Positions 36,415 to 48,931 of a stretch of DNA of 64,000 bases are shown one piece after another; position 1 is the stretch's first letter, and each line of letters opens with the position of its first letter. The stretch is taken from positions 124,001-188,000 of the forward strand of contig MU400559.1 of the NCBI GenBank assembly GCA_022578965.1, written 5' to 3'. The position numbers were made by a program, and so were the translations under genes. The notes beneath the pieces were generated by a model. That model ran no database searches. It had not been told where the DNA came from and saw only the letters and a list, made by a program, of their open reading frames with translations. Source of the DNA: Xylaria sp. FL1777. Its lineage: Eukaryota > Ascomycota > Sordariomycetes > Xylariales > Xylariaceae.

Positions 36415-37604
36415 ATGGTCAACCTCTCAGATGTCATCGCCTCGAACGAGCGTATCCCGTCCGCGCTGCCGTCGGGTCTGGTAGCCGTCTTTGTGGGCGG
36501 CACCAGTGGCGTCGGCGAATACACGCTCAAGGCATTCGTCAGATATGCGCGCGCGCCCAAGATCATAGTCGTCGGCAGGTCTCAGGAGGCCGCTGATCGC
36601 ATCCTGAACGAGTGCCGACAGCTCCAGCCCGACGGCCACTTCGAGTTCATACGCGCCGACGTGAGCTTGCTGAAGAACGTCGACGACGTGTGTCGTCAGA
36701 TCAAGGAGAAGGTGTCAGTCATTAACGTCCTCTTTGAATCACAGGGGAGCATGGCTTTTCAATCCGGTATGTCTACCCCGCCATTTTTCTCTTCTTTTAC
36801 TCATCCATTCTCTACTATTTATTGCCTTCATGTAAAGCACTTGTAAAAAAAGAGAGAGAAAAGGGAAGGAAACAAAGTAAATCAAAATCATGACTTATGT
36901 ATTGCTGATAATCGTCATTATTCCAATCAACAGAAACAGCCGAAGGTCTCTCCCTCTCTTTCGCGCTAGGAATACACTCCCGGCTACGCTTCATACTAAA
37001 TCTACTGCCGCTCCTGCAACGCGCAGACTCGCTACGGCGCGTCGTCAGCGTCGGCGCCGCAACGTGCGAGGGCGCCATCGACCTCGACAACATCCAGGGC
37101 AGGGGGTTCCCGCTCAGGAAATGGCGCGACCAGATGGCGGCGGTCGGGACGCTGCTGCTGGAGGAGGCGCAGCGCCGCGCGCCCGAGGTGGCCTTCGTGC
37201 ACACGGTGCCGGGCGTCGTGGAGAGCGGCATCATGCGCGACGTGCAGGTGACGCTGGGGCTGTCCATCATCATCGGCATATCTCGCCTCCTGGCCCCCTT
37301 CATCAACGTCCCGCCCGCCGAGTCTGGGGAGCGCCACGTCTTCGCCGCCACGAGCGCCGCGTTCGCCCCCGGCAAGTGCAAGGGCGCGGGGGTTGCGCTG
37401 GAGGGGATGCCGCTCGAGACATGCAGGGGCACTGATGGGCGGATCGGAAGCGGCGTGTACTCCCTGAGCCCGAAAGATGACCCGGCCTCGGCTAAAGTCG
37501 AGGAGCTGCTGCGGCAGTTCAGGGGAGACGGGACGGCGCAAAGGGTCTGGGATTCTATCGCCGCTGACTTTGAGAGGATCACGGGGACAAAAAATGCCTC
37601 ATAA
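36415..37604 (+). CDS. Short-chain dehydrogenase/reductase-like NAD(P)-binding protein
   Basis: Exons 36415-36766 and 36934-37604 (340 residues), with GT-AG splicing through a split Glu codon. The Rossmann start is clear: VAVFVGGTSGVGEYTLKAF has the GGxxGxG dinucleotide motif, IIVVGRS follows as strand 2, and FIRADVSLL gives the Asp after strand 3. The next elements (INVLFESQG, then LRRVVSVGAAT, then FVHTVPGVVESGI) follow SDR order. The usual catalytic YxxxK is not visible where expected after the strand-5 Ser (SVGAATCEGAIDLDN); this is known in a fungal SDR-like group that often lies in secondary-metabolite loci. Activity is therefore uncertain. Exon 2 is strikingly GC-rich compared with exon 1 and the flanks. 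It lies 650 bp downstream of the Zn2Cys6 regulator on the same strand. Confidence 0.87.
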
Positions 37605-38287
37605 AGTTAACTCCATATCAAGACGGGCATACCGTTTCATTAGCCCAAAGAGAGAACTTTTTTCAGTCGACCTGTCTAAGTCGGCGCTTTAGGGATTGTG
37701 ATTGTGCTATGATAATTGCGAGACTCTTCAAGCTTACACCGTAATACTATTGAGTGCCCATCTGTGGTTTCGGCGCTAACTGGATCGAAGAAGACATTAT
37801 GTTCACCCAGTCCAAAAGGCTTTCAAGCTGATAAGCATAGAGATTTCATAAGGATCAGCCCACGTATAGTTGTTGAGGACAGAATCATGAGAGTGAAAGC
37901 ATTTTCATAGGGGTCATTAGAACAATATACTGACAGCTACAGCGAATCATGGTAGTTCTTATAGGTCACATTTATTCAACCTATCTCTCTGGGCGGGTCG
38001 CTCTCTTGAAAGTCTCCCGATGGTAGACGCATCTTCACTGAATCGTCTGCCACCCAGCTCTGTCAATGTACCACTCATTAAAAATTACACAAACAGGAAT
38101 AACAAAGAGAAGAAATCAAATCCTAAGCCCAGAACTAGCTACAGATTACTAGTTTCCGGTGGGGTATAAAGCGTCGTGCCCTGGTGAAGTTCCCTGTATA
38201 TAACCCGTCCTAGACGCCTGTGTAGCGATGCCAAGTAAGCACCGTTCGATTTGCTGCAAAAAGATGACCAGTCGCCCGCTCAACCGC
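37605..38287. other. Intergenic region between convergent genes
   Basis: About 680 bp between the dehydrogenase stop (plus) and the methyltransferase-like stop (minus). AT-rich; no gene is supported. Confidence 0.5.
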
Positions 38288-40325
38288 TTAGTAGATAGAC
38301 CTTGCACTCTCAACAGGATCTTCCTTTACAGCGATAATGTGAGAGCACTGCCAATGTGTACCCAGTCTGATGCACTCCTGCACTATCTCTCTATCTTCCC
38401 ACCACCATCGTGATGCTTGGACAAACCCACCCCAGACTTCTTGCCACAACAATCTATTCGATAAGCAGCGAAGTTCCGTCTTCACGTCCTCCTTGCTAGG
38501 ACTCTTAGGGGTAACCGGAACGGCCGGGAAAGTTTTGGTCGCAATAGTACTGCCTCTACCACGAAGACGTCCTACTGCCAACCAAGCCGGGAAGGTTTCA
38601 CTAGGCCACGTGGTCCGGAAGGCTTGCTCCAGGTTGATCAAAAGGTGTGTAAACAACCACTGTCTCAATTTCGGACCCATCGAAGATGATACAGGTTGCG
38701 GATCAATAATCGTCAGGTGCAGAGCACCTCCCGGTGCTAGGCACCGGTTAATATGACGGAGGAATGGCGGTATATCTGTGGAGGGAAATAATGCGGGCAT
38801 CGTCAAGCATGTTACCGCGGAATACAGCTGGGGTGGAAGAGCTCGTGAACTCGCGGAAACCGAAACTGACGGTACTAGCAGTGGGTGAACATTGGGGGAA
38901 AAATCGGGTGATAAAGGCTGAGGTGAAAGATGAGTGATGGAGACAGCCGGGTAGAGAGCTGCGAGAAACGAAGCCGATGCTGCAAACATATCAGTCTGTT
39001 TTCTATAACGTTAAACTCGCGACGACTTACTAGGCGTCTCATAAAGTGCTAGAATTCTGTTTCGCTTGGGTGCAGTTGCGTTTTCCGGGCGCTCATTCGA
39101 GCGCTCTATCAATTGCGCGTAGCCATCTTGTCGGTGTAGTGCAGAAAACATCCATCGTTTCTTAGTCATTTCGAACTCTTTATATACCATTGCATCTGCG
39201 GCCTCTCCCATAGTTGATTTCAAATTCACCAGCATGAGTTCCGAGGTGGCTGCCGCCATCATCCGGAGCTCCCGCTGTACTACTGGAAGCGCTGGGACAA
39301 CAGAATTATTGGCACCTGGGGCGGCTGCTGCCGTCTGCAAGCATTCATCGATGGTGCTTTGCTTAGTTGGAGTACAATCCCACTCATGCGGCGGCTTCCA
39401 TGCTTCAGGATTCCCTAAACGACGACGGCCCCGACACCCTGGGGAGGATAAAACCTGGTTTCTCTGATCAATTTGTAGTGGAGTTCGAGGAAAATTATAC
39501 GGAGGCGGGAAAGACTCGGATTCTTCGCATGCTTGAGGGGTTCTATAATACATATCAATAATCTTACTTTTCCTAGGTAAACTAGGACTAACTTACGTTT
39601 CCTCAGGCACGTCCGCCAAAGGCGGAGTCTGGAGTTTGATTCCATCTGATGATATATGAGTTTCTGTGAGTAGTTCATCTATATCCTCCTCGGTGCGTGG
39701 TGAGACTGTAGTCTCGACAGTTTGAGTAATGAAAGAGGATGGGCCAAGTGTCTGCACGTAATCCTCTGCTCGGGTCTCTGGAACGGTCTCTTTTGCTACA
39801 ATCTTTTCAAAGACGCCAGTCGCGACGGCTGCTTGGTGTGCCCATTTGGAAAGAGCAGAGTCTGATCCGTATTTTGGTTAGGAACTTGGATTAATAGAAA
39901 ACAGAATACTGGCTCTTACCTCGTGGTAATGGTGAAGATGCTTCCTCAAGCTCAGGAGACTGTACTGGTATGTAAGATCCGTCGGAAGACTTAGGCAGCG
40001 TCTCGGGTCCATCGTGGCTAACGAGCGCGGTTTTGGCATCAAATATCGAGCTTCGATGACCCTTCGTGTTGCCGCACTCCGACTCCTCGTAGCTTGGAGC
40101 ATACGGATTCGTCTTTCCTCCTGAAGCTGTTGAACTCTTTTTCTTGGCTCTGCCGGAGAACAAATTGAAACCTCGCTCACTGAGGGCGGACGAGCTGCTT
40201 GTTGAGACGGATTGGCGACTACCCTCTGCCCTTCTCTTTTCCTTTTCCTTTGCCTCTTGTTCCTTTCTCAACATCCGTTGGCCCATGAGCTCAATGTTGG
40301 GATCGGTCCATATGACGTCGAACAT
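38288..40325 (-). CDS. Methyltransferase-like protein with long disordered N-terminus
   Basis: Proposed exons in coding order: 40325-39920, 39861-39597, 39542-39031 and 38979-38288, giving 624 residues; all three introns are short and GT-AG, and each junction keeps frame. Residues 1-about 225 are charged and Ser-rich, starting MFDVIWTDPNIELMGQR with a Lys/Glu-rich helix. The middle carries PEAWKPPHEWDC and helices such as MVYKEFEMTKKRWMFSAL. The C-terminal part resembles a SAM-dependent methyltransferase core: RILALYETPTSASFLAALYP (motif I region, lacking a canonical GxGxG), then LYSAVTCLTMPALFP and HINRCLAPGGALHLTIIDP, the latter typical of class I methyltransferases after the catalytic strand. 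It is an uncharacterised fungal family; substrate unknown. Exon structure is by eye and could change at the small exons. Confidence 0.68.
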
Positions 40326-43300
40326 CTTGGCAGATTTAAGGATCGGTAGGGCTGTTTATGCAATGCTCGACTGTATTCTGGGGCTGATTGAAGAAGGCAG
40401 GGAGATAGATGAAGATCTATTGGTGGAGTACACGCGGTCAGTTCACACCAGGCCTCGCATGCGAACAATTGCAAGCATCTTACATTTATGCCATTCCCTG
40501 CATCAAAGTGCGGAACATATTAATTAGTAGTAGCAATCCAAGTTGCCTTACGGCAAACTGCTACCGGCCAATGCGGGCCGAGGAGGCTGGCGCAGCTGAA
40601 ACGGCGAGACAGTAGTCTTCGGCTGCAGTGGCGCCCAAAGAAGACGTTTGGTGGTGACAGGTGATTGCAGATACAACGGCGATAACAATGCAGGACATCC
40701 TCTAGGGCAGGGCACAAGGTATCTTGTCTTCGGTGCTCGATGGATACACAGTTGACGGGAGGTAGAAGTAACCGTAGCGAGGGACTTGCGTAGGTAGAGA
40801 GTGACCGCAGGGAGTGGCTGTAGGGGTAGGGGTACGGGTGGGCGTGGAGATGTAGGTGGACGTATCGGTGGAAGTAGAGGAAATCACGACAGAAGCTTCG
40901 GGGATGACACGAAGACGCGACAAACAGAGGGAACGAAGGTTTCGGTGAAACGTACCTGAAGCTGGACCAACCCCGATTTTGAACACGGAGGCGGGCTGCA
41001 GGAGGTCACACTGGCTACAGATATAGAGCACAGATGCAACTTCCCGCCTTGGTGTTTTCTCCTTCCTGGCTTCTAATCGGTAGGTTAGGTCAGCGAGTCT
41101 TGAGCAAGAAGGTCTGGCTGGCTGGCCGAATGTTGTGTAAGTAGCTCACCACAGACACACACGCGTATAGCTACCCTACCTAGACAGATGTACCTAAGTA
41201 CTAGCACAATGGATTCCCTCGGATCAGGGAAGGGATTGATCACATGGCAGACTCCCAGGTGAACATTACTAGGTACCTAAGTACCCATGCCATCAACTTA
41301 CCTCTGTCTGTTTAGCTTTGAGCACCTCTGGAAAGCACAGATCAGGTCAGTACCCATTTACATCAAGAATCTTGACATTGTAATTGGTTATTTGATTTGC
41401 ACATCTATCTACTGATCTAGGCGGGTAGCCAGGGCACATTGGTGTAATTCCAACGCTCTCTAGAATTGGTCATACTTCAAGCACATTTTGATTTGTGTCC
41501 GAGTATTATTATACTTAGAGCCATGCCCAATCAGCTTTGATGGGATGTATGCATCTCTCTAAGTTGACATGGGGCAGCACATCTCCCTGGATGATCTCAG
41601 GTGTTACGCTCATGTCGATTTCACCCCTTGCACTTGTACTACTTCCCTAATATAGGAATTGTCGACCCGATGCTTGCCTATCTAAGTAAACAGCTATAAA
41701 TTCCCCGTAAAGACAGCAGGGGTTACATGTCAACACTGAGGCTGTGTGTGTGTGACAACGGATATTAGAAGCAATATTACCGAATGTGCCATTCAAGGGG
41801 GGCCACTTGAACGACGCAGCGATGTCGCCACAACAAGTCAGATAGTCTACTAGAGACTGGAAAGCAACATGACTCTCTGTTCTCGGCCATATCCTACTCT
41901 ATTAGTGTGTAGTTGCCATGTCTGAAGCAACGAGTATAGCTATCCAACTTGAATGAGAACCTACCTGCTGAGAGTCAACTATCTATCTGATATCAGAGAA
42001 CAATATCCCTAACTTACAACAAGTTATAGACATCTAACCCAGATACAAATGCAACAGCTGCTGCTCTTGTGTATTTGCCGAAACACAAGTTTGCTCGGGA
42101 TTTATTAACATTAGTTGCTAGAATTCTCCGGCTTTGAAGTACTTGTACTATTCATTCATCTTCTCCTTGCGACGCTCTTCCGCATTTGTCACGTATTTGG
42201 TGTTTCCGGTTTAACTGGAAGTGTCTCCTTCTCCCATATCGAGTGACACAACAATACTTCCGGCTGAAATTTATCTCAGTGGATTAGTCATAGTCGTCCG
42301 ATCTCTATGGCACGTTTACTACTTACAGCTACCAAATGTTTAAGTTCTTATCTTTGGTCAGAGGAAACGTGGGATGGGCCCCAGGGCTCACTTCAACAAA
42401 ATTCTGTTTTGACTTGGCTTCTATAATTGCTCACCTTATTATATCGCTGTGTGCTTTAACTACGTGGAACACTGCTACTTCTGCTAGTCACCTTTTCAAC
42501 AATCTTGGCGACGGCAACACTATGATCTTAGGACCCGAAATGGTGCCAATTTCCATCGTGTCGGGCCTTACAAGTAAGTTGTAGAAGTGTATAGAGTTGT
42601 ACTCTTAAAATAACTTGTTGTTTCCACGAGCTTTTTAATCCTAGGGTCTTAGAAGGATACTGAAGCCTTGTCCATTGTTATAACCTTTCATGTACCTATT
42701 AACATTGCAAACCTTTGTATCAACAGTAAATATTATTTATTCTTCACTGAATATGTGACTATGCTCTTCTAGCTCTTTTTATCTTATAGGCAATAAAGTG
42801 TTTACTAAATGGTCATAAAGATTGCTTAAATTTATCTAGTAGTAAATAACCTTCATTACAAGTTGTAGTAGTAATGAATGTAGGTAAAGTATTACTCAGC
42901 TAGTAATACCAAGCAGCATGAATTAATATTTCTAGTAGTCCATAGTAATATATTAAAGATCTGCCTTAATAAGTCACTCATTGGTAACTAATCCAATTCT
43001 ATTATTGTTTATTTATTGACATCGAGAAGATATCCGAGACAGGCCCCATTTAGCCAAGCTGTGCTCCCCCGAAGGCCAAGCACTCATGGCTTATAACGTA
43101 AGGCCGTGCAGAATGGACCACACAGTACCGGCAGTGAGCACTCGCTTCACTATCATGTTTTTATTCTATTCTCCGGGTGCCGCATGGGTGCATTACCTGA
43201 AATGCATTTCGTTGTACCCACCTATAAGATCTATCCGATTCACTTCCATTTTGGGGCGTATCCACGACTCGCGGAACGCCAGGTCAAGAGGACTGCATCA

Positions 43301-45854
43301 TCACTGCGGAAGATCTTTCACGTAAGACGGCCACAGCATACACGGCTCAAATTGCACAGAGAACATATGATAACATGGGTTCGTCGTCTCCAAGACCCCG
43401 CTTTGTCCTTGCGAATTGGCTCTTTTGTGATACTAAGATCTTGGCAATTGGCCAGTTTTCCCGCATGTCTCACATGGTCGCTCGTTATTTAGCCATTGTC
43501 TACGCCTATGATAGAGCCAGTATTGCTTCCTAGTTCTTGATGCTGTAGGACGAGACAAGACATCTAGTATGGGAGCTTGCATGTTTGCTTCCATCTCTGT
43601 TTTACCCTCCCTGTCCAAAGCCCATAGGAGGCCCGTGGTTCTCTCAACATGTGGTTCGAGGCAAGATTAGCGGCTGGTCGGGTCTTCAAGCTATATAACC
43701 ACATATTGAATGTGGGCGAGGCAGCTGAACTACTTAGTAATAAGGCAAACTGGTAAGTCCAACCGAGCGGATCTTCACGTAGTAGTCAACTAGAGACATG
43801 CAGGGGCATGGTGGTTTGCATGGAAAAATTGCTGCATGGGCGACTCTCCCGTTTCCTACGATGTTGTCATGACAATTTAGGGTCCTGCTGATGTTTATAT
43901 ACTATTATAGAACAGCCGCTTAAATTCAGAAAACCCCGGCAGCGAGACCACTAGGAGCCTAATACGATATCTCACGATACTCAAGTACGACATTGGCAAA
44001 AACAGAGTGCATCCGGCTATTGAGCCCTTGTTCAGAATCTACTAGATTTAAACATGGTCATGTCTGAGACTCTACATCCTGACATCCCGTAACAGCAAAT
44101 TTCCAGACGAAAGGAAAGTTTGATGCGGCAGCAGGCCGTCCAAGCTACGGGTAGCCCTTGGGTGGATTTTCGCCACTCATTCTACTCCCCCTTGTCCTGC
44201 CTCCCGACAACGTGGCACGCCTGAACTTCTCTTGCATGTTAAGATCACCCTTGCATTGTTATTGTCTGCAGCTTTAAACGCGTCTAGCTAGATACACATT
44301 CCAGCTAGACCATCGAAGGACCTCCATACTCGTGCAGACAGCCTGGGATTGTAGTCCTCATATATATCGTAGAGCCGTAATACTGCTGCTATAAGTGATT
44401 CATTCTCAACGGTCTTTGTGGTGTGATAATCTATACCCGATTTAAAGCACCTCGACTACTGTTAAAAGCTGAAGTCTAGAAGCACGACTTATATCCGGAC
44501 ACCGTAGTCGAAGTCAACCGTTAAACACAACTCAACTGTTTTTTTTATCACAAGTGTTCCCTTGTATGGTTGGACAGATGTAAGGAAATAAAGACCCCGA
44601 CTGACCTGAGCTGCTTCGCTTACACCACCAACAACTCAAATCCACGTTCTTTAATCCTTCCATGATCCTTTTTCATACAGAGAAAATAGCGAGATTTGAA
44701 ATGCTCTTCTGAATCTTTCGTGTGCAGAAAACTGTCGAGAGAGAGGGATACCGTGAAAATTCAGCAAGCAGGTCCTATTTATTAACTTAAGACTTCCACC
44801 ATTGAAGATACCTATAGGTAATTGTCTCCTGGTAAGTAGGTACCCACTAGCCTGCCCTGCAGTGCATCAGGCACAGTAGAAACTGGGTAGAGGCAGATCG
44901 CAATTGCCTTCCGCCATCCCATGCACGCTCACGCTCTCGGTCTCGCTCTTTCTCTCACTGAGCAACCAGTGCTCTTCCAAGGTTGTTTGTGTGTACCATT
45001 CAAACACACCAGAAACATCCTCTCCACTCGTTACCTCCACCCGTTCTCTCCACACGCCCACTTACCGTGCCTCTCTCTTCTCTCCCCCCTATTTTAGCAT
45101 CTCAGTCATTCGAACTACCTAACTTCGGTACCTCCTTGGGTACTTAGGTCCCTGCCCCGGTGGTGTTAACTTGGTAGGTGCGGCCTATGTGCCCCCACGT
45201 CCACTGTGCAGAGTTATAACTGGTTGGTATCACCTTTAATTTCGATCTTGTCCTCGTCCGGGGTACATCAGCTGTCCTTCAACGTCCACCCTTCTCACCT
45301 TTCACGGCCGTCTGCCGTCTGTCGCCTACCTCACTTCCAAGTTATCTCTGCATACCCGGCTACCTACCTAGGTATTTACCGATCGACTTACATCCGTCTG
45401 TCTTTTTTCTCACATGTCTACATGTCCCATACTTCCTCTCACTTTTCTTCACGGCCACTATTCTAGTTCTTTGTCGTCTTAGTCTTCACACTGAATTCAA
45501 CCTCTTCTATGTTGGTCTGATTCAGACCTCGACTCAAAACTACCCCTTCCTTCTTTATCTGTATTTCTTACTTTCGTTCGGCCATCTTAACAGATCTTCC
45601 GCACTGACAAACTGGAGATTGTGATACCATAATCTCTAGCAGTGCTGCCAGGACAACCATCGGTAATATCAAGGCGAGGCCCTATTATCCACTACAACTC
45701 TCATTTCTTGTACCCGTCCGAACGCCGACCTCGGGCCTGACGTGTCGAGAGATACTCTACGGCCTTGCAAGTAATTTTGCACTTGGTGTGATTTACATAA
45801 CCCTTACTCGCCAAGATTGTTGGTACCAATCGGAAACTTGAGCCAGAAGTCAAG
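40326..45854. other. Long intergenic region
   Basis: About 5.5 kb without a credible gene. The block near 42,600-43,020 is strongly AT-rich. The end (about 44,920-45,110 and 45,240-45,600) is pyrimidine-rich, as in many fungal promoters or leaders, and probably serves azgA. Several 80-130-codon frames (for example 43106-43492) lack any domain. Confidence 0.5.
44925..45095 (+). promoter_or_regulatory. azgA: Pyrimidine-rich tract upstream of azgA
   Basis: The plus strand here is dominated by CT runs (TCTCGCTCTTTCTCTCACTG and similar). CT-rich tracts are common in promoters and leaders of filamentous fungi. It ends about 760 bp before the azgA ATG, so it could belong to the promoter or a long leader; assignment is by position only. 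Confidence 0.3.
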
Positions 45855-48220
45855 ATGTTTTGTGTTGCCTCTATTCAGAATGGATTTGAAGGGGTGACAG
45901 AGAAGTTCTCTGCCTTGGACCAGAGAATTAACCGATCCACTTTCGGTCGTGTCTTCCGCCTTGACGGTTCAGGCCATGTAAGTTGCCTCTGTGTTGTCTC
46001 TAGAGTATCCAGCCAGATCCTTCTCCAAGCAATTTTAGGGACACGATCAAAAGTCAAGAATGTGTCCGCTACACTGGCTTTGACACATGTACCCTCTCTG
46101 CCGCATTCTCCGATAATCCTGTGCTGATAGTGTACAGCCAAAAACCATACGAGGAGCTACTTTCTTTAGAGAAGTTCGGGCGGGCTTGACAACATTCGCC
46201 ACTATGGCATACATCATCGCCGTCAACGTGAGTAATATGCGTTCTAGCATGATGATGCTTTCCTAACTGTCAGACTAGGCTGCGATACTCTCGGATTCTG
46301 GAGGTACCTGTCAATGTGCAGAGGGACTCGAGCCTGGCTGCCCTGGTGACGTGGTTATGTCAATGTGCCAAACTAGTGAGTCCTCGAGCCATCTACGGAA
46401 ATATCCTGCCATAATGTCATCTGTAATTAACTCCTATAATTTCAGATCTTAAGCGTGATCTAATTACGGCGACTGCAGCCTTAGCCGGCCTCTCTAGCAT
46501 TTTGTTCGGATTTTTTACGAACCTTCCCGTTGCTCTTGGGTTAGTGTGCTCATCTCATCCCAGAGGTCGCTATCACTCAACTATGGCAATCATTTGACTT
46601 GTTTCTAGACCAGGCATGGGCCTTAATGCATACTTCACTTACCAAGTTGTTGGCTGGCGTGGTTCTGGCGCTATACCCTATCGAATTGCGTTGACTGCCA
46701 TTTTTGTTGAGGGATTCATCTTCATGTTTCTGGCACTTACAGGAATGCGACAATGGCTAGTCCGCATGATACCCGCTACCATCAAAACCGCGTCTGGCGT
46801 AGGCATTGGACTTTTCCTCACTGAGATCGGCCTCTCTTATTCCGCTGGCATTGGCGCAATTACTGGGGGCTACACTACACCGTTGGCGATTGGCGGTTGC
46901 CCTCCCGAGATGCTGAACAGTAACGCCGAGTGCAGCGGGAAGATTATGGCAAATCCTGCGGTACGTCTTTCTCCATACGGATAATGCGGTGGAAGTAGCT
47001 GACTCTCGGTAGATGTGGATTGGAATCTTCATCGGGGGCATCCTGGTTGCTTTTTTAATGGCATTCAAAGTCAAAAGCGCCATCATCATTGGTATTGGAC
47101 TGGTATCAATTCTTTCTTGGCCGTCAGTACGCCCTTGTTATGTTTGAAGCTCTTGATTGACCCATTCTAGTCGCAACACGTCATTCACGTACTTCCCCTA
47201 CACAGAAGAGGGACAAAGTCGATATGACTTCTTTCGGCAGGTCGTCGCATTCCATCCGATTGAAACAACACTAGCTGTACAGCAATGGAACCTTCACGGG
47301 ACAAGTGCTGCTCAGTTTGCACTCGCCCTCATAACATTCCTCTACGTTGACATTATCGACTGTACAGCCACCCTATATTCCATGGCCAAGTTCTGTGGCG
47401 TTGTTGAGGATAATGGTGACTTCCCACGCTCGACGGTTGCCTATTGCACTGATGCTGCATGCATCTCGATTGGTTCATTATTTGGCTGCTCGCCGGTCAC
47501 CGCTTTCATTGAGAGCGGCGCAGGAATCGCCGAAGGTGGACGCACTGGACTGACGGCAGTTTCCACTGGGTTTTGTTTCCTCCTCAGCCTTTTCTTTGCC
47601 CCGATTCTTGCCTCTATTCCACCCTGGGCTACGGGGTCGACACTCATTCTTGTAAGCTTATAATTTCCAGTCTTTTCAGGATAAAACTTCGATACTAACT
47701 TCGATTTAGGTTGGCTGTCTCATGATCCGGCAAGTTACCAACATCAATTGGCAGTACATTGGCGATGCTGTGCCTTCATTTGTGACTCTAGCATTTATGC
47801 CCTTTAGTTACAGTGTCGCATACGGCCTTATTGCGTAGGTAATTCGAATCGACTAAACAGACGTTTGCTGACAGTCATGCTAGCGGTATGATGGTATATA
47901 TTGTCCTCAACACTATGATCTGGATCGTGGTAAAGTTCACAAGCGGAAGAGTGACCCCGGCGAACTGGCAGGAGAAGGAGGTCTACAGCTTTGGTTTCGG
48001 AAGACGAGACATGCCGGGCTGGGCTCGATTTCTTCGCCGCAAATTATTCGGTGAGCATGTTACGGAAGTGGTTCGAAAGGACGGCATAGAGCTCGCCGAT
48101 TGTGACAGTACTATCAATCACGGCTCACGCAGCGCATCGGCTGAAGGCAAGCATATACAGATCCTTTCGAGCAGACCTCACGGTCGCCACATGGACTACG
48201 ATCTCCCTTCCTTGGATTAA
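45855..48220 (+). CDS. azgA: AzgA-type purine (adenine/guanine/hypoxanthine) permease
   Basis: Nine exons: 45855-45977, 46138-46227, 46279-46375, 46446-46539, 46609-46960, 47013-47122, 47171-47651, 47710-47834 and 47884-48220, giving 602 residues. All splice sites are GT-AG and every junction keeps frame. The AzgA order is plain: FRLDGSGH then PKTIRGATFFREVRAGLTTF, AMAYIIAVN-type helix 1, the Cys-rich GGTCQCAEGLEPGCPGD loop, GPGMGLNAYFTYQVVG, TASGVGIGLFLTEIGL, ALITFLYVDIIDCTATLYSM, GCSPVTAFIESGAGIAEGGRTGL and VTLAFMPFSYSVAYGL. The family is known as H+-coupled purine uptake at the plasma membrane (Aspergillus nidulans AzgA). The Asn-Ala-Tyr and ESGAGIAEGGRTGL segments are the substrate-site signatures. 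About 14 membrane segments are expected. The C-terminus is a hydrophilic cytosolic tail. Confidence 0.95.
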
Positions 48221-48931
48221 TAAGATCAGCAAGACAGATTGTTGTAGGATGTCTGTTGTGAGGTACAATAGTGAATGTGCGGTGGTATTTGCCTTGAAGA
48301 ATAAAAGTCGTTCTTGTTGTAGTAGTAGTTGTTGTCAGTGTTATACATCATATCGTGGGAAATGAAGAACACAAATCAACTGGCATAAAGTGGTGGGCCG
48401 ATGGGTTGCTGAAGTCCAAGACGGGATATGTATCCAGTATCACAGGACGAAGCTTTACCCTGGCTTGCGAAAGTGTATGTAGCTCCTAAGATAATGTCAC
48501 GCTCAAAGATGTAACATGGCATATAACAATTCCTCGCAGGAATTGTGTTAGTTGTTGATTACCTTAGGTACCACCTACCTAGGTGGTCTAGGTATTCTTT
48601 GGCGTCATATTAAGATTGATGTCGTTACCTTATTAGGTGTCTTGTCTTATCTTATCGCTTAACTGTGGCGCACAAATTAAGTGGGTACCTATACTAGAGC
48701 TACCTACCTACCTCCCTCCCTCTAAGGAAGTGCCTACCTACAATATGTAGTAACTCTGCGATAATCTTCGACTTTTAGAAGTAACACCAACCAGAGCAAG
48801 TAATCCTATCGCCCAAAACCAGAGTAGCGTGTCTTATTCCGCCCACACACTGCCGTCTGCTGTTTATCAACCACTCAGCTCTGTGAAGCTCTGCAAGGGG
48901 TGACTTGCAGCTCAGCAAGTCTGGGAGAAAG
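48221..48931. other. Intergenic region
   Basis: About 710 bp between azgA and the UCH gene. It holds TACCTAGGT palindromes (about 48568-48592) and a CTAC/CTCC run (48701-48720). No gene is seen; the right part is the promoter of the hydrolase. Confidence 0.5.

Noticed and set aside
43106..43492. 128-codon plus frame
   Set aside because: Low-complexity His/Arg-rich product with no domain; two overlapping frames are equally open.
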